A DNA stretch of 64,000 nt, taken from NCBI RefSeq assembly GCF_029846715.1, contig NZ_JARVWW010000035.1, forward strand, positions 20,506 through 84,505, given 5' to 3'. The DNA comes from Bradyrhizobium nivariense (GTDB lineage: Bacteria > Pseudomonadota > Alphaproteobacteria > Rhizobiales > Xanthobacteraceae). This document shows positions 32,519 through 42,017 of the stretch, piece after piece. A model generated the notes under the pieces. It did no database searches. It saw nothing but the letters and a program-made list of their open reading frames with translations, and was not told the DNA's origin. The translations under genes were made by a program, and so were the position numbers. Positions within the stretch are counted from its first letter, which is position 1. Every line of letters starts with the position of its first letter.

Positions 32519-34102
32519 CTAGCCCTTGGCAAGGGGTACGGCGACGAAGCGCGACTGGCCGCCGCTCTTCACGCGCATCAAGACGCTGTTCTTGCTGTCG
32601 GTCCGCGCCGTGTTGATGGCGTCGCGGACGTCGCCGGCGGTGCTCACGCTCTTGCCGCCGACTTCGAGAATCACGTCGCCCTCCTTGAAGCCGCGTTCGG
32701 CCGCGGCGCTCTTCGGATCGACTTCGGTAACCACGACACCATCCTTGCCGGCGCCGGCGACGGAATTCGCGGGCGCTACCGTCATGCCGAGCTTCGGCAC
32801 GTCGGTACCCTTGCTCGCACCCTTGCCGCTGTCAGTGTCGGTGTCAGCCTTGGCCTCGACCGTGTTCGGCAGCTGCCCGAGGGTCAGGTTCACGACCTTG
32901 TCCACGCCCTTGTGCAACACGTTGAGCTTCACGGTCGCGCCGGGCGCCAGGCCGCCAATGGTACGGGCGAGCTCGCGGGCGTCCTTGACCGATTCGCCAT
33001 TGACCGACGTGATCACGTCACCGGACTCGATGCCGGCCTTTGCCGCCGGACCGTTCGCCTGCGGCTCCGCAACCAGCGCACCTTCGGCCTTCTTCATGCC
33101 GAGGCTATCAGCGATGTCGGATGTCACCGGCTGAATCTGCACGCCAATCCAGCCCCGGCTGACCGAGCCCTTGTCCTTGAGCTGCGCCACCACGCTCTTC
33201 ACGGTGCTCGCGGGAATCGAGAACGCGATGCCGACGCTGCCGCCGGAAGGCGAGTAGATCGCGGTGTTGACGCCCATCACCTCACCGTTGGTGTCGAAAG
33301 CCGGACCGCCGGAATTGCCCTTGTTCACGGGCGCGTCGATCTGGATGAAATCGTCATAGGGGCCGTTGCCGATGTCGCGGCCGCTGGCCGAGACGATGCC
33401 CGCGGTCACGGTGCCGCCGAGGCCGAAGGGGTTGCCGACCGCCAGCACCCAATCGCCGATCCGCGGCTTGCCGTCGGCAAGCTTGGCGAACGGGAAGTTC
33501 GTGCTGCCCTCGACCTTGATCAGGGCGAGGTCGGTGCGCTGGTCGGTACCGATCACCTTGGCGGTGTAGGTCTTGCCGTCATCGGTGGTGACCTCGACCT
33601 TGTCGGCGCCATCGACCACGTGGTTGTTGGTCACGGCGAAGCCGTCAGCCGAGATGAAAAAGCCGGAGCCTTGGCCCTGCACAACGCGGCCACGACCACC
33701 TCCACCCTTCTGGCCGGGAAAACCATCCGGACCGCCGAAGCGGCGGAAGAAGCGCTCCATCGGCGAGCCCGGCTGGAAGGGCGAGGAGGAATCATCGCCA
33801 TCATCGTTGCTCGCGGTCTTTTCCTTCATGTTGACCTTCACCGAGATCACCGACGGTTTCACGCGCTCGACAATGTCGGCGAAACCGATCGGGCGTTCGA
33901 CCTTGCGGACCTCGTTATTGACCTGCGCATGCGCCGGGCTCGAGAACAGGTCGGCCGGCGAGGTCGACGTGCCGAAGCCGTAGACGGCGGCACCGAGACC
34001 GGCGACGACCGAGGCCATCAGCGCGATCTTGCGGGCCGAGAAAACCGACCGGCGGGGCTGCCGGTAGGACGGAAGGTTCGAGAGGTCGGAACGGTCGGTC
34101 AT
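32519..34102 (-). CDS. degP: Do-family periplasmic serine protease/chaperone DegP
   Basis: A 527-residue HtrA protein that degrades or refolds damaged envelope proteins. The N-terminal hydrophobic segment (~26-46) is a signal or anchor. The catalytic triad is His161 (TNNHVVDGAD), Asp191 (RTDLALIKVE) and Ser264 (GNSGGPAF). Two PDZ domains follow (~305-395 and ~430-525). An acidic/Gly-rich insert (~95-140, GGGGRGRVVQGQGSG) forms the usual LA loop region. It lies downstream of the ccm genes on the same strand with a 221-bp gap, so it probably has its own promoter there. Confidence 0.95.
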   Translation of the reverse strand: MTDRSDLSNLPSYRQPRRSVFSARKIALMASVVAGLGAAVYGFGTSTSPADLFSSPAHAQVNNEVRKVERPIGFADIVERVKPSVISVKVNMKEKTASNDDGDDSSSPFQPGSPMERFFRRFGGPDGFPGQKGGGGRGRVVQGQGSGFFISADGFAVTNNHVVDGADKVEVTTDDGKTYTAKVIGTDQRTDLALIKVEGSTNFPFAKLADGKPRIGDWVLAVGNPFGLGGTVTAGIVSASGRDIGNGPYDDFIQIDAPVNKGNSGGPAFDTNGEVMGVNTAIYSPSGGSVGIAFSIPASTVKSVVAQLKDKGSVSRGWIGVQIQPVTSDIADSLGMKKAEGALVAEPQANGPAAKAGIESGDVITSVNGESVKDARELARTIGGLAPGATVKLNVLHKGVDKVVNLTLGQLPNTVEAKADTDTDSGKGASKGTDVPKLGMTVAPANSVAGAGKDGVVVTEVDPKSAAAERGFKEGDVILEVGGKSVSTAGDVRDAINTARTDSKNSVLMRVKSGGQSRFVAVPLAKG

Positions 34103-34323
34103 GCAGAGATCTCCAGGGCCTTGAAATCCATTTGGTACCTGACGACGGCACCTTACGGACCTGAAGATGGGGGCTGCCGCCTTACCGTGCGCTGGCGGCG
34201 GGGTTAAACTTTCGTAATGAACGAGGAATGCCGATGCGGCAGTTTATCGCAGGCCGAAAGTCGTGAACCCGCAGGAACTTAACAGGGTTCCAGGAACACG
34301 CACCGAGCGCGCTTTGCGCCTCT
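34103..34323 (-). promoter_or_regulatory. Probable degP promoter region
   Basis: The 221 bp between ccmH and degP. On the minus strand GGAAC occurs near 34288-34292, with GGTT 17 nt further on. This partly fits the alphaproteobacterial EcfG pattern (GGAAC, 16-17 nt, CGTT) but the -10 is imperfect. No gene is seen. Confidence 0.3.
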
Positions 34324-34806
34324 TCAGCGCGATGCGGCCTCGTCAGACATCAATGCGGCGAGCCGCGCTTCTTCGTCGGGCGTAAGCGGGGGAGCTGGTA
34401 CGTCTGCACCGCTTCGCGAGCGCCGGCGGATTTGCAGCCACAGCGCCAGGCCGCCGCCACTCAGCAGCAGCGGCGCGAGCAGCCACAACAGCATGGTCTG
34501 GCGCTCGAAGCGCGGCTTGAGCAGCACGAACTCGCCGTAGCGCGCGACCAGGAAATCGAGCACTTGCGAATTGCTGTCGCCGGCCGCGATGCGCTCGCGC
34601 ACCAGGAGCCGCAAATCGCGCGCCAGCGGCGCATCGGAATCGTCGATCGACTGGTTCTGACAAACCATGCAGCGCAGCTCGCGCGACAAGTCGCGTGCGC
34701 GCGACTCCTTCGCAGAGTCCGACATGATCTCGTCGGGCTGCACGGCATGCGCCGCGGGCAAGCCCAGCAGCATAAGCGCGACGAACGCGGCCATCATCCG
34801 GCGCAT
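34324..34806 (-). CDS. ccmH: Cytochrome c maturation protein CcmH (CycL)
   Basis: A 160-residue membrane-anchored thiol oxidoreductase of cytochrome c maturation that helps reduce the apocytochrome CXXC motif. It has a signal peptide (~1-21), the redox motif LRCMVCQNQSI with Cys46 and Cys49, and a C-terminal transmembrane helix (~104-124). Length is normal for alphaproteobacterial CcmH/CycL. It lies 4 bp downstream of ccmF and is the last gene of the ccmIEFH (cycHJKL) operon. Confidence 0.95.
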   Translation of the reverse strand: MRRMMAAFVALMLLGLPAAHAVQPDEIMSDSAKESRARDLSRELRCMVCQNQSIDDSDAPLARDLRLLVRERIAAGDSNSQVLDFLVARYGEFVLLKPRFERQTMLLWLLAPLLLSGGGLALWLQIRRRSRSGADVPAPPLTPDEEARLAALMSDEAASR

Positions 34807-34810
34807 CGGA

Positions 34811-36793
34811 TCACTCCGCCGGCTGCAGGCGCTGCTTGGCCCGCGCCGGTTTTGGCGCGCCGACCCGCAGGCGTCGGTCGGACAGCGACAGCACGCCGCC
34901 GAACGCCATCAGCACCGGTCCCCACCAGATCAGCAGCACCAGCGGCTTGTGATAGATGCGTACGGCAATGGCGCCCTCGGCAGTGGTGTCCCCGAGAGAG
35001 ACGTAGAGCTGGCTTGCGCCGCGCGTCAGCAGCGCGGCCTCGGTGGTCGACGAGCCGCGGGTGGTGAAGCTGCGCTTGGACGGCGTCATCACGCTGAGCG
35101 CCTCGCCGTCACGGCTGACGTTGAATTCGGCGATCATCTCGCGGAAGTTTGGCCCCTGACGCTGAAACAAACCGTCGAGCTTCACGTCGTAACCGGCGAC
35201 ACGGGCGACGTCGTTCTGTTTCATCGTCGCGATATATTCGCTGTTCCAGGTGGTCTCGCAGACGATCCCAATCAGCGCGATGCCGAGGCCGGCATGCGCA
35301 AAAGCGGAGCCCCAGGCCGAGCGCGGCAGGCCGCGGGCCCGGTGCAGCGCCGTTGCGAACGGTAGCCGCACGAGGCCGGTCCGCTCGACGATATCAGTGA
35401 CGGCACCGGCGATGACGAAGATGCCAAGCCCGATCGCGAGCGGTGCCAGCGCGCTGCCGCCGCGCGCCCAGCCCCAGACCATGGCGACGGCGACAAGCCC
35501 GGCAACGCCTGCCGCGAGCAGCCGCTGGGTGACGCCGAGCAGATCGCCGCGCTTCCATGCCAGCAACGGCCCGAACGGCACGGCGAGCAGCAGCAACGTG
35601 AACAGCGGAGCGAAGGTGAGGTTGTAGAACGGCGCGCCGACCGACATCTTGAAGTCGGCGAGCATCTCCATCGCCAGCGGATAGAGCGTGCCGAACAGCA
35701 CCACCGCGCAGGCGACCGTGAGCAGCAGATTGTTCAGCACCAGCGCGCCCTCGCGCGAGATCGGCGCAAACAGGCCACCCTGCTTCAACGAGGTCGCGCG
35801 CCCCGCGAACAGCGACAGGCTGCCGCCGATGAACAGGCAGAGGATCAGCAGAATGAACACGCCGCGGGTAGGATCGGTCGCGAAGGCATGCACCGAGGTG
35901 ATGACGCCCGAGCGCACCAGGAAGGTGCCGAGCAGCGACAGCGAGAAGGTCAGGATCGACAAGAGGATGGTCCAGACCTTGAGCGCGTTGCGCTTCTCCA
36001 TCACCAGAGCCGAATGCAGCAGCGCGGTGCCGGCAAGCCACGGCATCAGCGAGGCGTTCTCGACCGGGTCCCAAAACCACCAGCCGCCCCAGCCCAGCTC
36101 GTAATAGGCCCAGTACGAGCCCATGGCGATGCCGAGCGTCAGGAAGATCCAGGCGACCAGCGTCCACGGCCGCACCCAGCGCGCCCAGGCCGCGTCGATC
36201 CGCCCCTCCAGCAGCGCCGCGATCGCGAAGGAGAACGAGATCGAGAAGCCGACATAGCCGAGATAGAGCATCGGCGGATGCACGGCGAGACCGATGTCCT
36301 GAAGCACCGGATTGAGATCGCGTCCCTCGATCGGCGGGTTGGCGATGCGCAGGAACGGGTTCGAGGTCACCAGGATGAAGAGATAGAAGGCGCTGGCGAT
36401 CCACGCCTGCACGGCCAGCACACGCGCGCGCAGCGACAGCGGCAGATTGTTGCCGAAGGCCGCGACCAATCCGCCGAACAGCGCGAGGATCGACACCCAC
36501 AAGAGCATCGAGCCTTCATGGTTTCCCCACACGCCGGTGATCTTGTAGAGCAGCGGCTTCATGGAGTGGGAATTCTCGTAGACGTTGGCGACCGAGAAAT
36601 CCGAAGCTACGTGCAGCATCACAAGCGCGATGAACGACGCACCGACGAACAGCAGCTGCGCCAGCGCAGTGGAGCGCGCCACATTCATCAGCGCGTCATC
36701 GCGCAGGCGCGCGCCGATCAGGGGCACGATGGACTGGATCAGTGCCAGTCCGAGCGCCAGCACCAGCGCGTAATGTCCTGACTCCGCGATCAC
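34811..36793 (-). CDS. ccmF: Cytochrome c maturation protein CcmF (CycK), haem lyase subunit
   Basis: A 660-residue inner-membrane protein with ~15 hydrophobic segments. The WWD haem-binding domain is clear (GWGGWWFWDPVENASLMPW), as is the upstream WGNHEGSMLLWV block. Together with CcmH and CcmI it ligates haem, delivered by CcmE, to apocytochrome c at the periplasmic face. Its ATG overlaps the ccmE stop codon (36790-36793), giving translational coupling. Confidence 0.96.
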   Translation of the reverse strand: MIAESGHYALVLALGLALIQSIVPLIGARLRDDALMNVARSTALAQLLFVGASFIALVMLHVASDFSVANVYENSHSMKPLLYKITGVWGNHEGSMLLWVSILALFGGLVAAFGNNLPLSLRARVLAVQAWIASAFYLFILVTSNPFLRIANPPIEGRDLNPVLQDIGLAVHPPMLYLGYVGFSISFSFAIAALLEGRIDAAWARWVRPWTLVAWIFLTLGIAMGSYWAYYELGWGGWWFWDPVENASLMPWLAGTALLHSALVMEKRNALKVWTILLSILTFSLSLLGTFLVRSGVITSVHAFATDPTRGVFILLILCLFIGGSLSLFAGRATSLKQGGLFAPISREGALVLNNLLLTVACAVVLFGTLYPLAMEMLADFKMSVGAPFYNLTFAPLFTLLLLAVPFGPLLAWKRGDLLGVTQRLLAAGVAGLVAVAMVWGWARGGSALAPLAIGLGIFVIAGAVTDIVERTGLVRLPFATALHRARGLPRSAWGSAFAHAGLGIALIGIVCETTWNSEYIATMKQNDVARVAGYDVKLDGLFQRQGPNFREMIAEFNVSRDGEALSVMTPSKRSFTTRGSSTTEAALLTRGASQLYVSLGDTTAEGAIAVRIYHKPLVLLIWWGPVLMAFGGVLSLSDRRLRVGAPKPARAKQRLQPAE

Positions 36794-37299
36794 CGCACTG
36801 CTCCCTGCGGATTGCCCTGCGCAGTTGTGGCCGCAGGCTTGACGCTATCGGAAGCTTTGGCACCGTAATCGTCCTTCCAGTGCCCCTGCTTCTTCAGGGC
36901 ATCGGCGACGTCCTTGGGCATGTAGGTCTCGTCGTGCTTGGCGAGCACGGTGTCGGCCTTGAACACGCCGTCGGCATCGAGCGCGCCTTCGGCGACGACG
37001 CCCTGCCCTTCGCGGAACAGATCAGGCAAAATGCCCTTGAAGGCGACCGGAAGCTTTGCGCCGCCGTCGGCGACCTCGAAGGTCACTGCGAGATTGTCGC
37101 CGCGCTGGAGCGAGCCGGGCTGCACCAGGCCGCCGAGACGAAACCGCTTGCCGGGCGCGACGTGCTTCTCGGCGACCATGGTCGGCGTCGAGAAGAACAC
37201 GATGGAGTCGCGCAATGCGTTGAGCACCAGCGCGGCCGCGAGCGCGAGCACGGCGAGCGAGCCGCCGATGATGGTCATACGTCGCTGCTTGCGCGTCAT
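36790..37299 (-). CDS. ccmE: Haem chaperone CcmE (CycJ)
   Basis: A 169-residue membrane-anchored periplasmic protein that covalently carries haem. ATG 37299 is chosen (MTRKQRRM then a transmembrane segment ~9-29), since the longer frame from 37419 has no family pattern. The haem-binding His122 lies in LAKHDETYMP, with Tyr126 conserved. The OB-fold strands (FRLGGLVQPGSL, VTFEVADGG) are typical. The C-terminal ~30 residues are flexible. The gene lies 37 bp after ccmI. Confidence 0.95.
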   Translation of the reverse strand: MTRKQRRMTIIGGSLAVLALAAALVLNALRDSIVFFSTPTMVAEKHVAPGKRFRLGGLVQPGSLQRGDNLAVTFEVADGGAKLPVAFKGILPDLFREGQGVVAEGALDADGVFKADTVLAKHDETYMPKDVADALKKQGHWKDDYGAKASDSVKPAATTAQGNPQGAVR

Positions 37300-37336
37300 G
37301 GCGTATCCGTTCCCTGCTCGTCTCGCCCTGACGTCG

Positions 37337-38452
37337 TCATCCGTCGAGCCCGAGTGTCTTGAGGCCTTCATTGAGCTGGCGCAGCCGCGCTGTATCGTTG
37401 GCAACCGCCTGGCGGGCATCGGTTGATGCGCCCACCGCCTTGTCGCGGTCGCCCATCACGAGATAGGCGCGCACCAGGCGCAGCCAACCCTCGACGTCGT
37501 CGCCGTTCTGCCTGAGGCGCGTGGCGAGCCGTTCGACCATGCCGCGAACCATGGCACTGCGATCGCCCTCCTTCATGTCCTTGGAGGCTGCAAGTGTCTC
37601 ATCCGACAGCGCCGGCATCGTAGCGCCACCGCCGCCGACCCGCGCGAGCGAGGTCTGCACGAGAGGGCGCCACGGCGCATCCGCCGGCGCTTTCGCCAGC
37701 AGCGCGCGCCAGATATTGGCGGCATCGTCCTTGCGGCCGTCCTGCTCGGCGGCGAGACCGAGAAAATAGTTTGCCTTGGGGTCGTCGGTGCTGAGCGCGT
37801 GCGCGCGCTCGAACTCGGTTTTGGCTTCGGCGGTCACGACGCCGCCGGCGGCGGCCGAGATCGCTTCGCCGAGATCGGACCGGCGCTCCGCGCTCTCGCC
37901 ATTGTAGGTGAGCGAGTTGCGATAAGCGCGCACCGCGTCGTCGAAGCGACCAAGCCGCGCCAGCACGGGCGCAATCACGTTCCAGCCGCGCCCGTCGGTC
38001 GGATTCTTCTCCAGATGTTGCTCGACCTGCACGACCAGATTCTCGAGCGACTGCGCCATGCCGGACCCGGATCCGCGCTCCCGCTGCGCCAGCGGAAAGT
38101 CCTGAAGCCTGGGCGAGCCGAGCGGCACGTAGACGCCGATCGCAACCAGCGGCAGGCCGACGAGCGCCAGCACGGCCGCCGCGCGGCGCCATTTGAGGCT
38201 GGATTTCGGTGCCGTTGCGGGCTCGCTGCCGGCCGCGGCGAGCAGTCTGCGGCTGATCTCGACGCGCGCGGCCTCGGCTTCGGGCGCTGCGATCAGCCCT
38301 GCGGCAAGATCACGCTCGACCTCGGCGAGTTGGTCCTTGTAGACCGCAACCTCGCTGCCTTGATTTTGCACGCGTCCGCTACGGCCGAGCGGCAGAAGCA
38401 CGGCGAAAATCGCCGCGACCGTCATCAGCGCGAACACGAACCATAGCGTCAT
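37337..38452 (-). CDS. ccmI: Cytochrome c maturation protein CcmI (CycH)
   Basis: A 371-residue apocytochrome c chaperone. The start is ATG 38452 (MTLWFVFALMTVAAIFAVLLPL, first transmembrane segment). A second transmembrane segment occurs at ~95-112, and the periplasmic part has tetratricopeptide-like repeats (GRGWNVIAPVLARLGRFDDAVRAYRNSL, KANYFLGLAAEQDGRKDDAANIW and DVEGWLRLVRAYLVMGDRDKA). It holds the apocytochrome for the CcmFH ligase and opens the operon ccmI-E-F-H. Confidence 0.93.
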   Translation of the reverse strand: MTLWFVFALMTVAAIFAVLLPLGRSGRVQNQGSEVAVYKDQLAEVERDLAAGLIAAPEAEAARVEISRRLLAAAGSEPATAPKSSLKWRRAAAVLALVGLPLVAIGVYVPLGSPRLQDFPLAQRERGSGSGMAQSLENLVVQVEQHLEKNPTDGRGWNVIAPVLARLGRFDDAVRAYRNSLTYNGESAERRSDLGEAISAAAGGVVTAEAKTEFERAHALSTDDPKANYFLGLAAEQDGRKDDAANIWRALLAKAPADAPWRPLVQTSLARVGGGGATMPALSDETLAASKDMKEGDRSAMVRGMVERLATRLRQNGDDVEGWLRLVRAYLVMGDRDKAVGASTDARQAVANDTARLRQLNEGLKTLGLDG

Positions 38453-38583
38453 CTGGCAAGCTTCCGGCAGCGCGCGAGCCGCGCCCACAGGTGGCTTTAC
38501 ACCACGGCCGGACGATGCGGCAATTGACAATTGTCAATTCGGCGCGACCGCGCACAGTCCCGAAACGGTGAAAATCCAACGGC

Positions 38584-38853
38584 TTAGCCGATCTCGAAGT
38601 CCACGCTTTGAGCGGCGTCCTCGCCGTGCCCGTCGAAGGCCCTCAGGAAGTAAGTTCCCGGCTCGATGGCGTCGGGCAATCTGATGCGCAACGCCCCGAC
38701 GGGAACGGGCGATGCAACCCTGGTGACGGTCTCAGGCAGCTGCCGGCCGCTTGCCTTCTCGACCAGCACCATCTTCGCGCCAACCATCAGCCTTTGATAT
38801 TTGGCAACGACGACGCGATTCTCGATTTCGATGGAGCTGATAACGGGTTTCAT
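38584..38853 (-). CDS. Small conserved hypothetical protein, 89 aa
   Basis: The preferred start is ATG 38853 (MKPVISSIEIENRVVVAKYQ); an upstream start at 38925 would add 24 residues. The protein is beta-rich (VGALRIRLPDAIEPGTYFLRAFDGHGEDA) and resembles a small Ig-like domain. No signal peptide. It lies between ccmI and a gene of unknown function. I do not recognise a function. Confidence 0.65.
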   Translation of the reverse strand: MKPVISSIEIENRVVVAKYQRLMVGAKMVLVEKASGRQLPETVTRVASPVPVGALRIRLPDAIEPGTYFLRAFDGHGEDAAQSVDFEIG

Positions 38854-38953
38854 GCGCCCACAGATAGAAATTCCAAAAGCTTGCACGGCGACCGTAGGGC
38901 CCGTCACCGGCATCGTCAACCTCAAATTGTGATCAGTAAAATATGCGCCTGGA

Positions 38954-40354
38954 TCAGCTCGCGCGCGACGATTTGCGCTCGCCCGTGGCCGCGTTCTCCG
39001 CGGCGCGGCCCATCAGCGAGGCATAATCATCGCCGAACAGCACCTGACAGAAGCGGATAGCGGCCTGGACCTGCTGCTGCCGATAGGTGCGGACCTTGTG
39101 ATCGGCGCCGCGCAGCGACTGGACCAGCTGCTCCGTCGAACGCTCGACATATTGCTGGAGATCGGAATAGGTGCGCAGTGTCACCTCGTTGATCGCAAGC
39201 TCGCTGGCATAATTGCGGCAGATCGCCACGAAATCGATCAGCGCCACGGTTTCCTCGACCTCGGTGCTGTCGATCCGCGCGCCCGGCGGAATGTCTTTCT
39301 CGGCGCGCTGGCGCAGGATGCGGCGGACGCGGCCGGGAACGCTGTCGATCTCGGATTGCAGCGCGTTGGAGATGTCGGCCCGGATCGACGTCAACTGCTT
39401 GCCCCAGGCGGAATCGTTGCGCAGGTCGAGCTCGGTGCGCAGGCCGCGGACGCCGTCGTGCAGCGTCTTGAGATTGCCGGCGACGTTGTCGAAATGGCCG
39501 CGCTTGATGTCCATGCGCAGGATCGCGGCCACGCAGGACAGATCATGCAGCGCGATCGTGACCGCGACGCCATAGGGCGTTGCCGCCACGCGGATCTCGT
39601 CGTCGGACGCGGCAATCTTGATGGCGAGGCGGATGATCTGCCACGGCGCGGTCATCCGCTGCACGACGATCGACAGCGCGAAGGGCAGCATCTGCGGCGT
39701 CTGGAGGACGGGAATGTTGAGCGCCGATGTCACCGAGGCGATCTGGGCATCGCCGAAGGCGCGCAGGGAGCGCGGCAGCTTCTCGTTCAGGGTGGCGAGA
39801 GCCTCACGGACCGCGAGCACCGCCCCGGTCGAATAGAGATCCTCGATCACGTTGGGCGGGCCAACGCGGGCGAGCGCACGCGACTTGTCACCGCCGCCCG
39901 GCCCGGTCAGCTCGAAGATGGCATCCGCGGCGACCGCCTGGAGCTTCGAGGCCAGCGCTTCGACCTGCCCTGCACTGTCGGCCGGCATGCGCGCCAGCGC
40001 CGCCTCGAATTCGCTCAGCTTGTCCGGAGCACCGTCGCGGCCGAGCCATTGCCAGATCGGAGGCAGCGAGGAACGGCGGACCTGCCCGACCCGGATCGGG
40101 GCGCCCGCTTCGACCAGGAACGGTTCCAGCACCTGGAACAGCAGCCGCGACAGATCGTCCGTGCGCGGCGGCGGAGCCTCGTCGGCTTCCGTGTTGCGGA
40201 CGATCTTGCGCAGCTGTTCGAGCACGAGGATCGCCACAGCGGTGTCCTGGCCGCGCTCGAGCGCACGCTCGAACTCCCGCATCAGCAGCGCCTGCGCCTG
40301 CGGCGGGAGCTGCGCGAGATATTCCCTCAGCCGCTCGATCGATGTCTGGCTCAT
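38954..40354 (-). CDS. Conserved hypothetical protein of alphaproteobacteria, 466 aa
   Basis: A largely helical cytoplasmic protein beginning MSQTSIERLREYLAQLPPQAQ, which looks like a bundle with a coiled-coil start. Residues ~55-90 include LSRLLFQVLEPFLVEAGAP and the C-terminal half has long helices (LRGADHKVRTYRQQQVQAAIRFCQ). No catalytic motif or membrane segment is visible. It lies between ccmI/38584 and feuQ on the same strand, an order I associate with Bradyrhizobium-type genomes. Function unknown. Confidence 0.75.
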   Translation of the reverse strand: MSQTSIERLREYLAQLPPQAQALLMREFERALERGQDTAVAILVLEQLRKIVRNTEADEAPPPRTDDLSRLLFQVLEPFLVEAGAPIRVGQVRRSSLPPIWQWLGRDGAPDKLSEFEAALARMPADSAGQVEALASKLQAVAADAIFELTGPGGGDKSRALARVGPPNVIEDLYSTGAVLAVREALATLNEKLPRSLRAFGDAQIASVTSALNIPVLQTPQMLPFALSIVVQRMTAPWQIIRLAIKIAASDDEIRVAATPYGVAVTIALHDLSCVAAILRMDIKRGHFDNVAGNLKTLHDGVRGLRTELDLRNDSAWGKQLTSIRADISNALQSEIDSVPGRVRRILRQRAEKDIPPGARIDSTEVEETVALIDFVAICRNYASELAINEVTLRTYSDLQQYVERSTEQLVQSLRGADHKVRTYRQQQVQAAIRFCQVLFGDDYASLMGRAAENAATGERKSSRAS

Positions 40355-40513
40355 GCGCCCGGGTAATGCACGGTAAAATGGCGGACGTGGGATGCGTCCT
40401 GCTCGATCATAGGAGGGCCCACTTAAGAAGCCGTTTAGGAAGTCGCTCCGAATACCCCTGGTTTCGTCCGGATCGATGTACCGCGGGCCAAATAGTCGCG
40501 TCGGAACAAGGGA

Positions 40514-41935
40514 TTATATTCCGGGGAGGACCAGCTCCGCCCGCAGGCCCCCGGTCGGCGCGCCGCCGAGCGAGAGGCTGCCGCCATAGAGCGCGGCGAG
40601 GTCGGTCACGATCGACAGCCCCAGTCCCGATCCGGGCTTGGACTCGTCGAGCCGCTGGCCGCGCCGGGAGACCTGGGCGCGCTCGGCCTCCGACAGGCCG
40701 CGGCCGTCGTCATCGACGATAATCCGCAGACGCGGGCCGGCGCCCGCCTGGTGCAGCGTCTCGACCAGGACCTCGATGAAGACCCGCGAGGCCGCCCATT
40801 TGCAGGCATTGTCGACGAGATTGCCGACCATCTCCTCCAGATCCTGCCGCTCGCCGCGAAACTTTGCCGACGGATCGGCCTCGGCCTCGACCACAATGCC
40901 GCGGTCGCGATGGATCTTCTCCATGGTCCGCCGCAGCGCCTCGATGGCGGGCGCGACTTCCGTCACCGTCGCGACGACCGAGACCCGCGCCGCGATGCGT
41001 GCGCGCTCGAGATGATGGGCGACCTGGTCGCGCATCACGTCCGCCTGCTCCATCACCTTGGCCGCGAACGGATCGGCGGCATGTGCGCCGGCCTCGTTCA
41101 CGATGACCGAGAGCGGCGTCTTGATGGCGTGGGCGAGATTGCCGACATGGGTGCGCGCGCGCTCGACGATCTCGCGATTGGCATCGATCAGCGCGTTGGT
41201 CTCGCGCGCCAGCGGCGCGATCTCCACCGGGAATTCGCCCTCGAGCCGCTCCGCCCGCCCCGAGCGAATGTCGGCGATGGATTCCGAAATACGCTTGAGC
41301 GGCGCGAGGCCGAAGCGGACCTGGAACACGGTGGTCAGCAGCAGCACGATGCCGAGCGCGGTGAAGGTGCCGCCGAGATAATAATCGAAACTGCGCGTCT
41401 CGTCGAAAATCTCGGTGTCGTCGCCGGCGACGCTGACGAGAAATTTGCCGTCCGCGCCGAGATCGACCGGGCGCTCCACCATGCGCAGGTTCTGTCCTTC
41501 GGGACCGTCGACATAAGCGATCCGGATGCCGGCGGCGGTGAGCTCGGTGCCCTGCTCTTCCAGCTTCGGCAGCTTCTTGTCCCAGAGCGAGCGCGAGGAG
41601 CGCAGCTCCGGCTTTTCGGTGTCGGTCCGCGTGATCTGCCAGTACCAGCCGGACAGCGGCAGCTCGAACAGGGGCTCGCCGAGCGACTGGAACTGGCGGT
41701 CCGGCGGCTCGTCGGGGGTGGCGACCTCGGCGATCAACGTACGGAGATAGAGATTGAGCCGGCGGTCGAAGGCGCGCTCGGTGGCGTTCTTGTAGACCGA
41801 CGACAGCACCACCCCGGTGATGGCCAGGATCACCACGAGCCACGCGGTCGCCGACAGGAACAGGCGGTTCGCAAGCGAGCTGGCGGGCATCGGAATGATC
41901 CCGGAGGCGCGGGGTGGCATAGTGTCGGAGCTCAT
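40514..41935 (-). CDS. feuQ: Sensor histidine kinase FeuQ-like (PhoQ class)
   Basis: A 473-residue inner-membrane sensor. Transmembrane segments lie at ~26-47 and ~188-208, bounding a ~140-residue periplasmic sensor domain. HAMP follows, then the H-box with His269 (VGNLAHAIKTPLSVI), N-box (GNLVDNACKWA), and G-boxes (DDDGRGLSE, GSGLGLSIV). In rhizobia FeuPQ lies directly upstream of the cyc/ccm genes; this gene order supports the name. FeuPQ is linked to osmoadaptation and cyclic beta-glucan export in Sinorhizobium; that role is inferred here. It is downstream of feuP with a 76-bp gap that carries 15-bp repeats. Confidence 0.85.
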   Translation of the reverse strand: MSSDTMPPRASGIIPMPASSLANRLFLSATAWLVVILAITGVVLSSVYKNATERAFDRRLNLYLRTLIAEVATPDEPPDRQFQSLGEPLFELPLSGWYWQITRTDTEKPELRSSRSLWDKKLPKLEEQGTELTAAGIRIAYVDGPEGQNLRMVERPVDLGADGKFLVSVAGDDTEIFDETRSFDYYLGGTFTALGIVLLLTTVFQVRFGLAPLKRISESIADIRSGRAERLEGEFPVEIAPLARETNALIDANREIVERARTHVGNLAHAIKTPLSVIVNEAGAHAADPFAAKVMEQADVMRDQVAHHLERARIAARVSVVATVTEVAPAIEALRRTMEKIHRDRGIVVEAEADPSAKFRGERQDLEEMVGNLVDNACKWAASRVFIEVLVETLHQAGAGPRLRIIVDDDGRGLSEAERAQVSRRGQRLDESKPGSGLGLSIVTDLAALYGGSLSLGGAPTGGLRAELVLPGI

Positions 41936-41972
41936 GACCCGACCAAGGCCCCTGTCGGGCCGCCCGTCAAGC

Positions 41973-42017
41973 CAAGATACTTCTAGACAAGATACTTCGA
42001 GACAACACGCTTCAAGC
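41973..42017. repeat. Three 15-bp tandem repeats at the feuP-feuQ junction
   Basis: CAAGATACTTCTAGA, CAAGATACTTCGAGA and CAACACGCTTCAAGC follow each other without gaps. The last unit includes the stop codon of feuP. The array lengthens the gap between regulator and kinase genes and may affect translational coupling. Confidence 0.75.

Noticed and set aside
34103..34323. EcfG-type promoter before degP
   Set aside because: The GGAAC box is there but the -10 is GGTT in place of CGTT; listed only as a weak regulatory region.
39098..41986. Two >400-codon plus-strand frames opposite the hypothetical gene at 38954 and feuQ
   Set aside because: Composition and lack of motifs mark them as shadows; feuQ has all kinase boxes on the minus strand.
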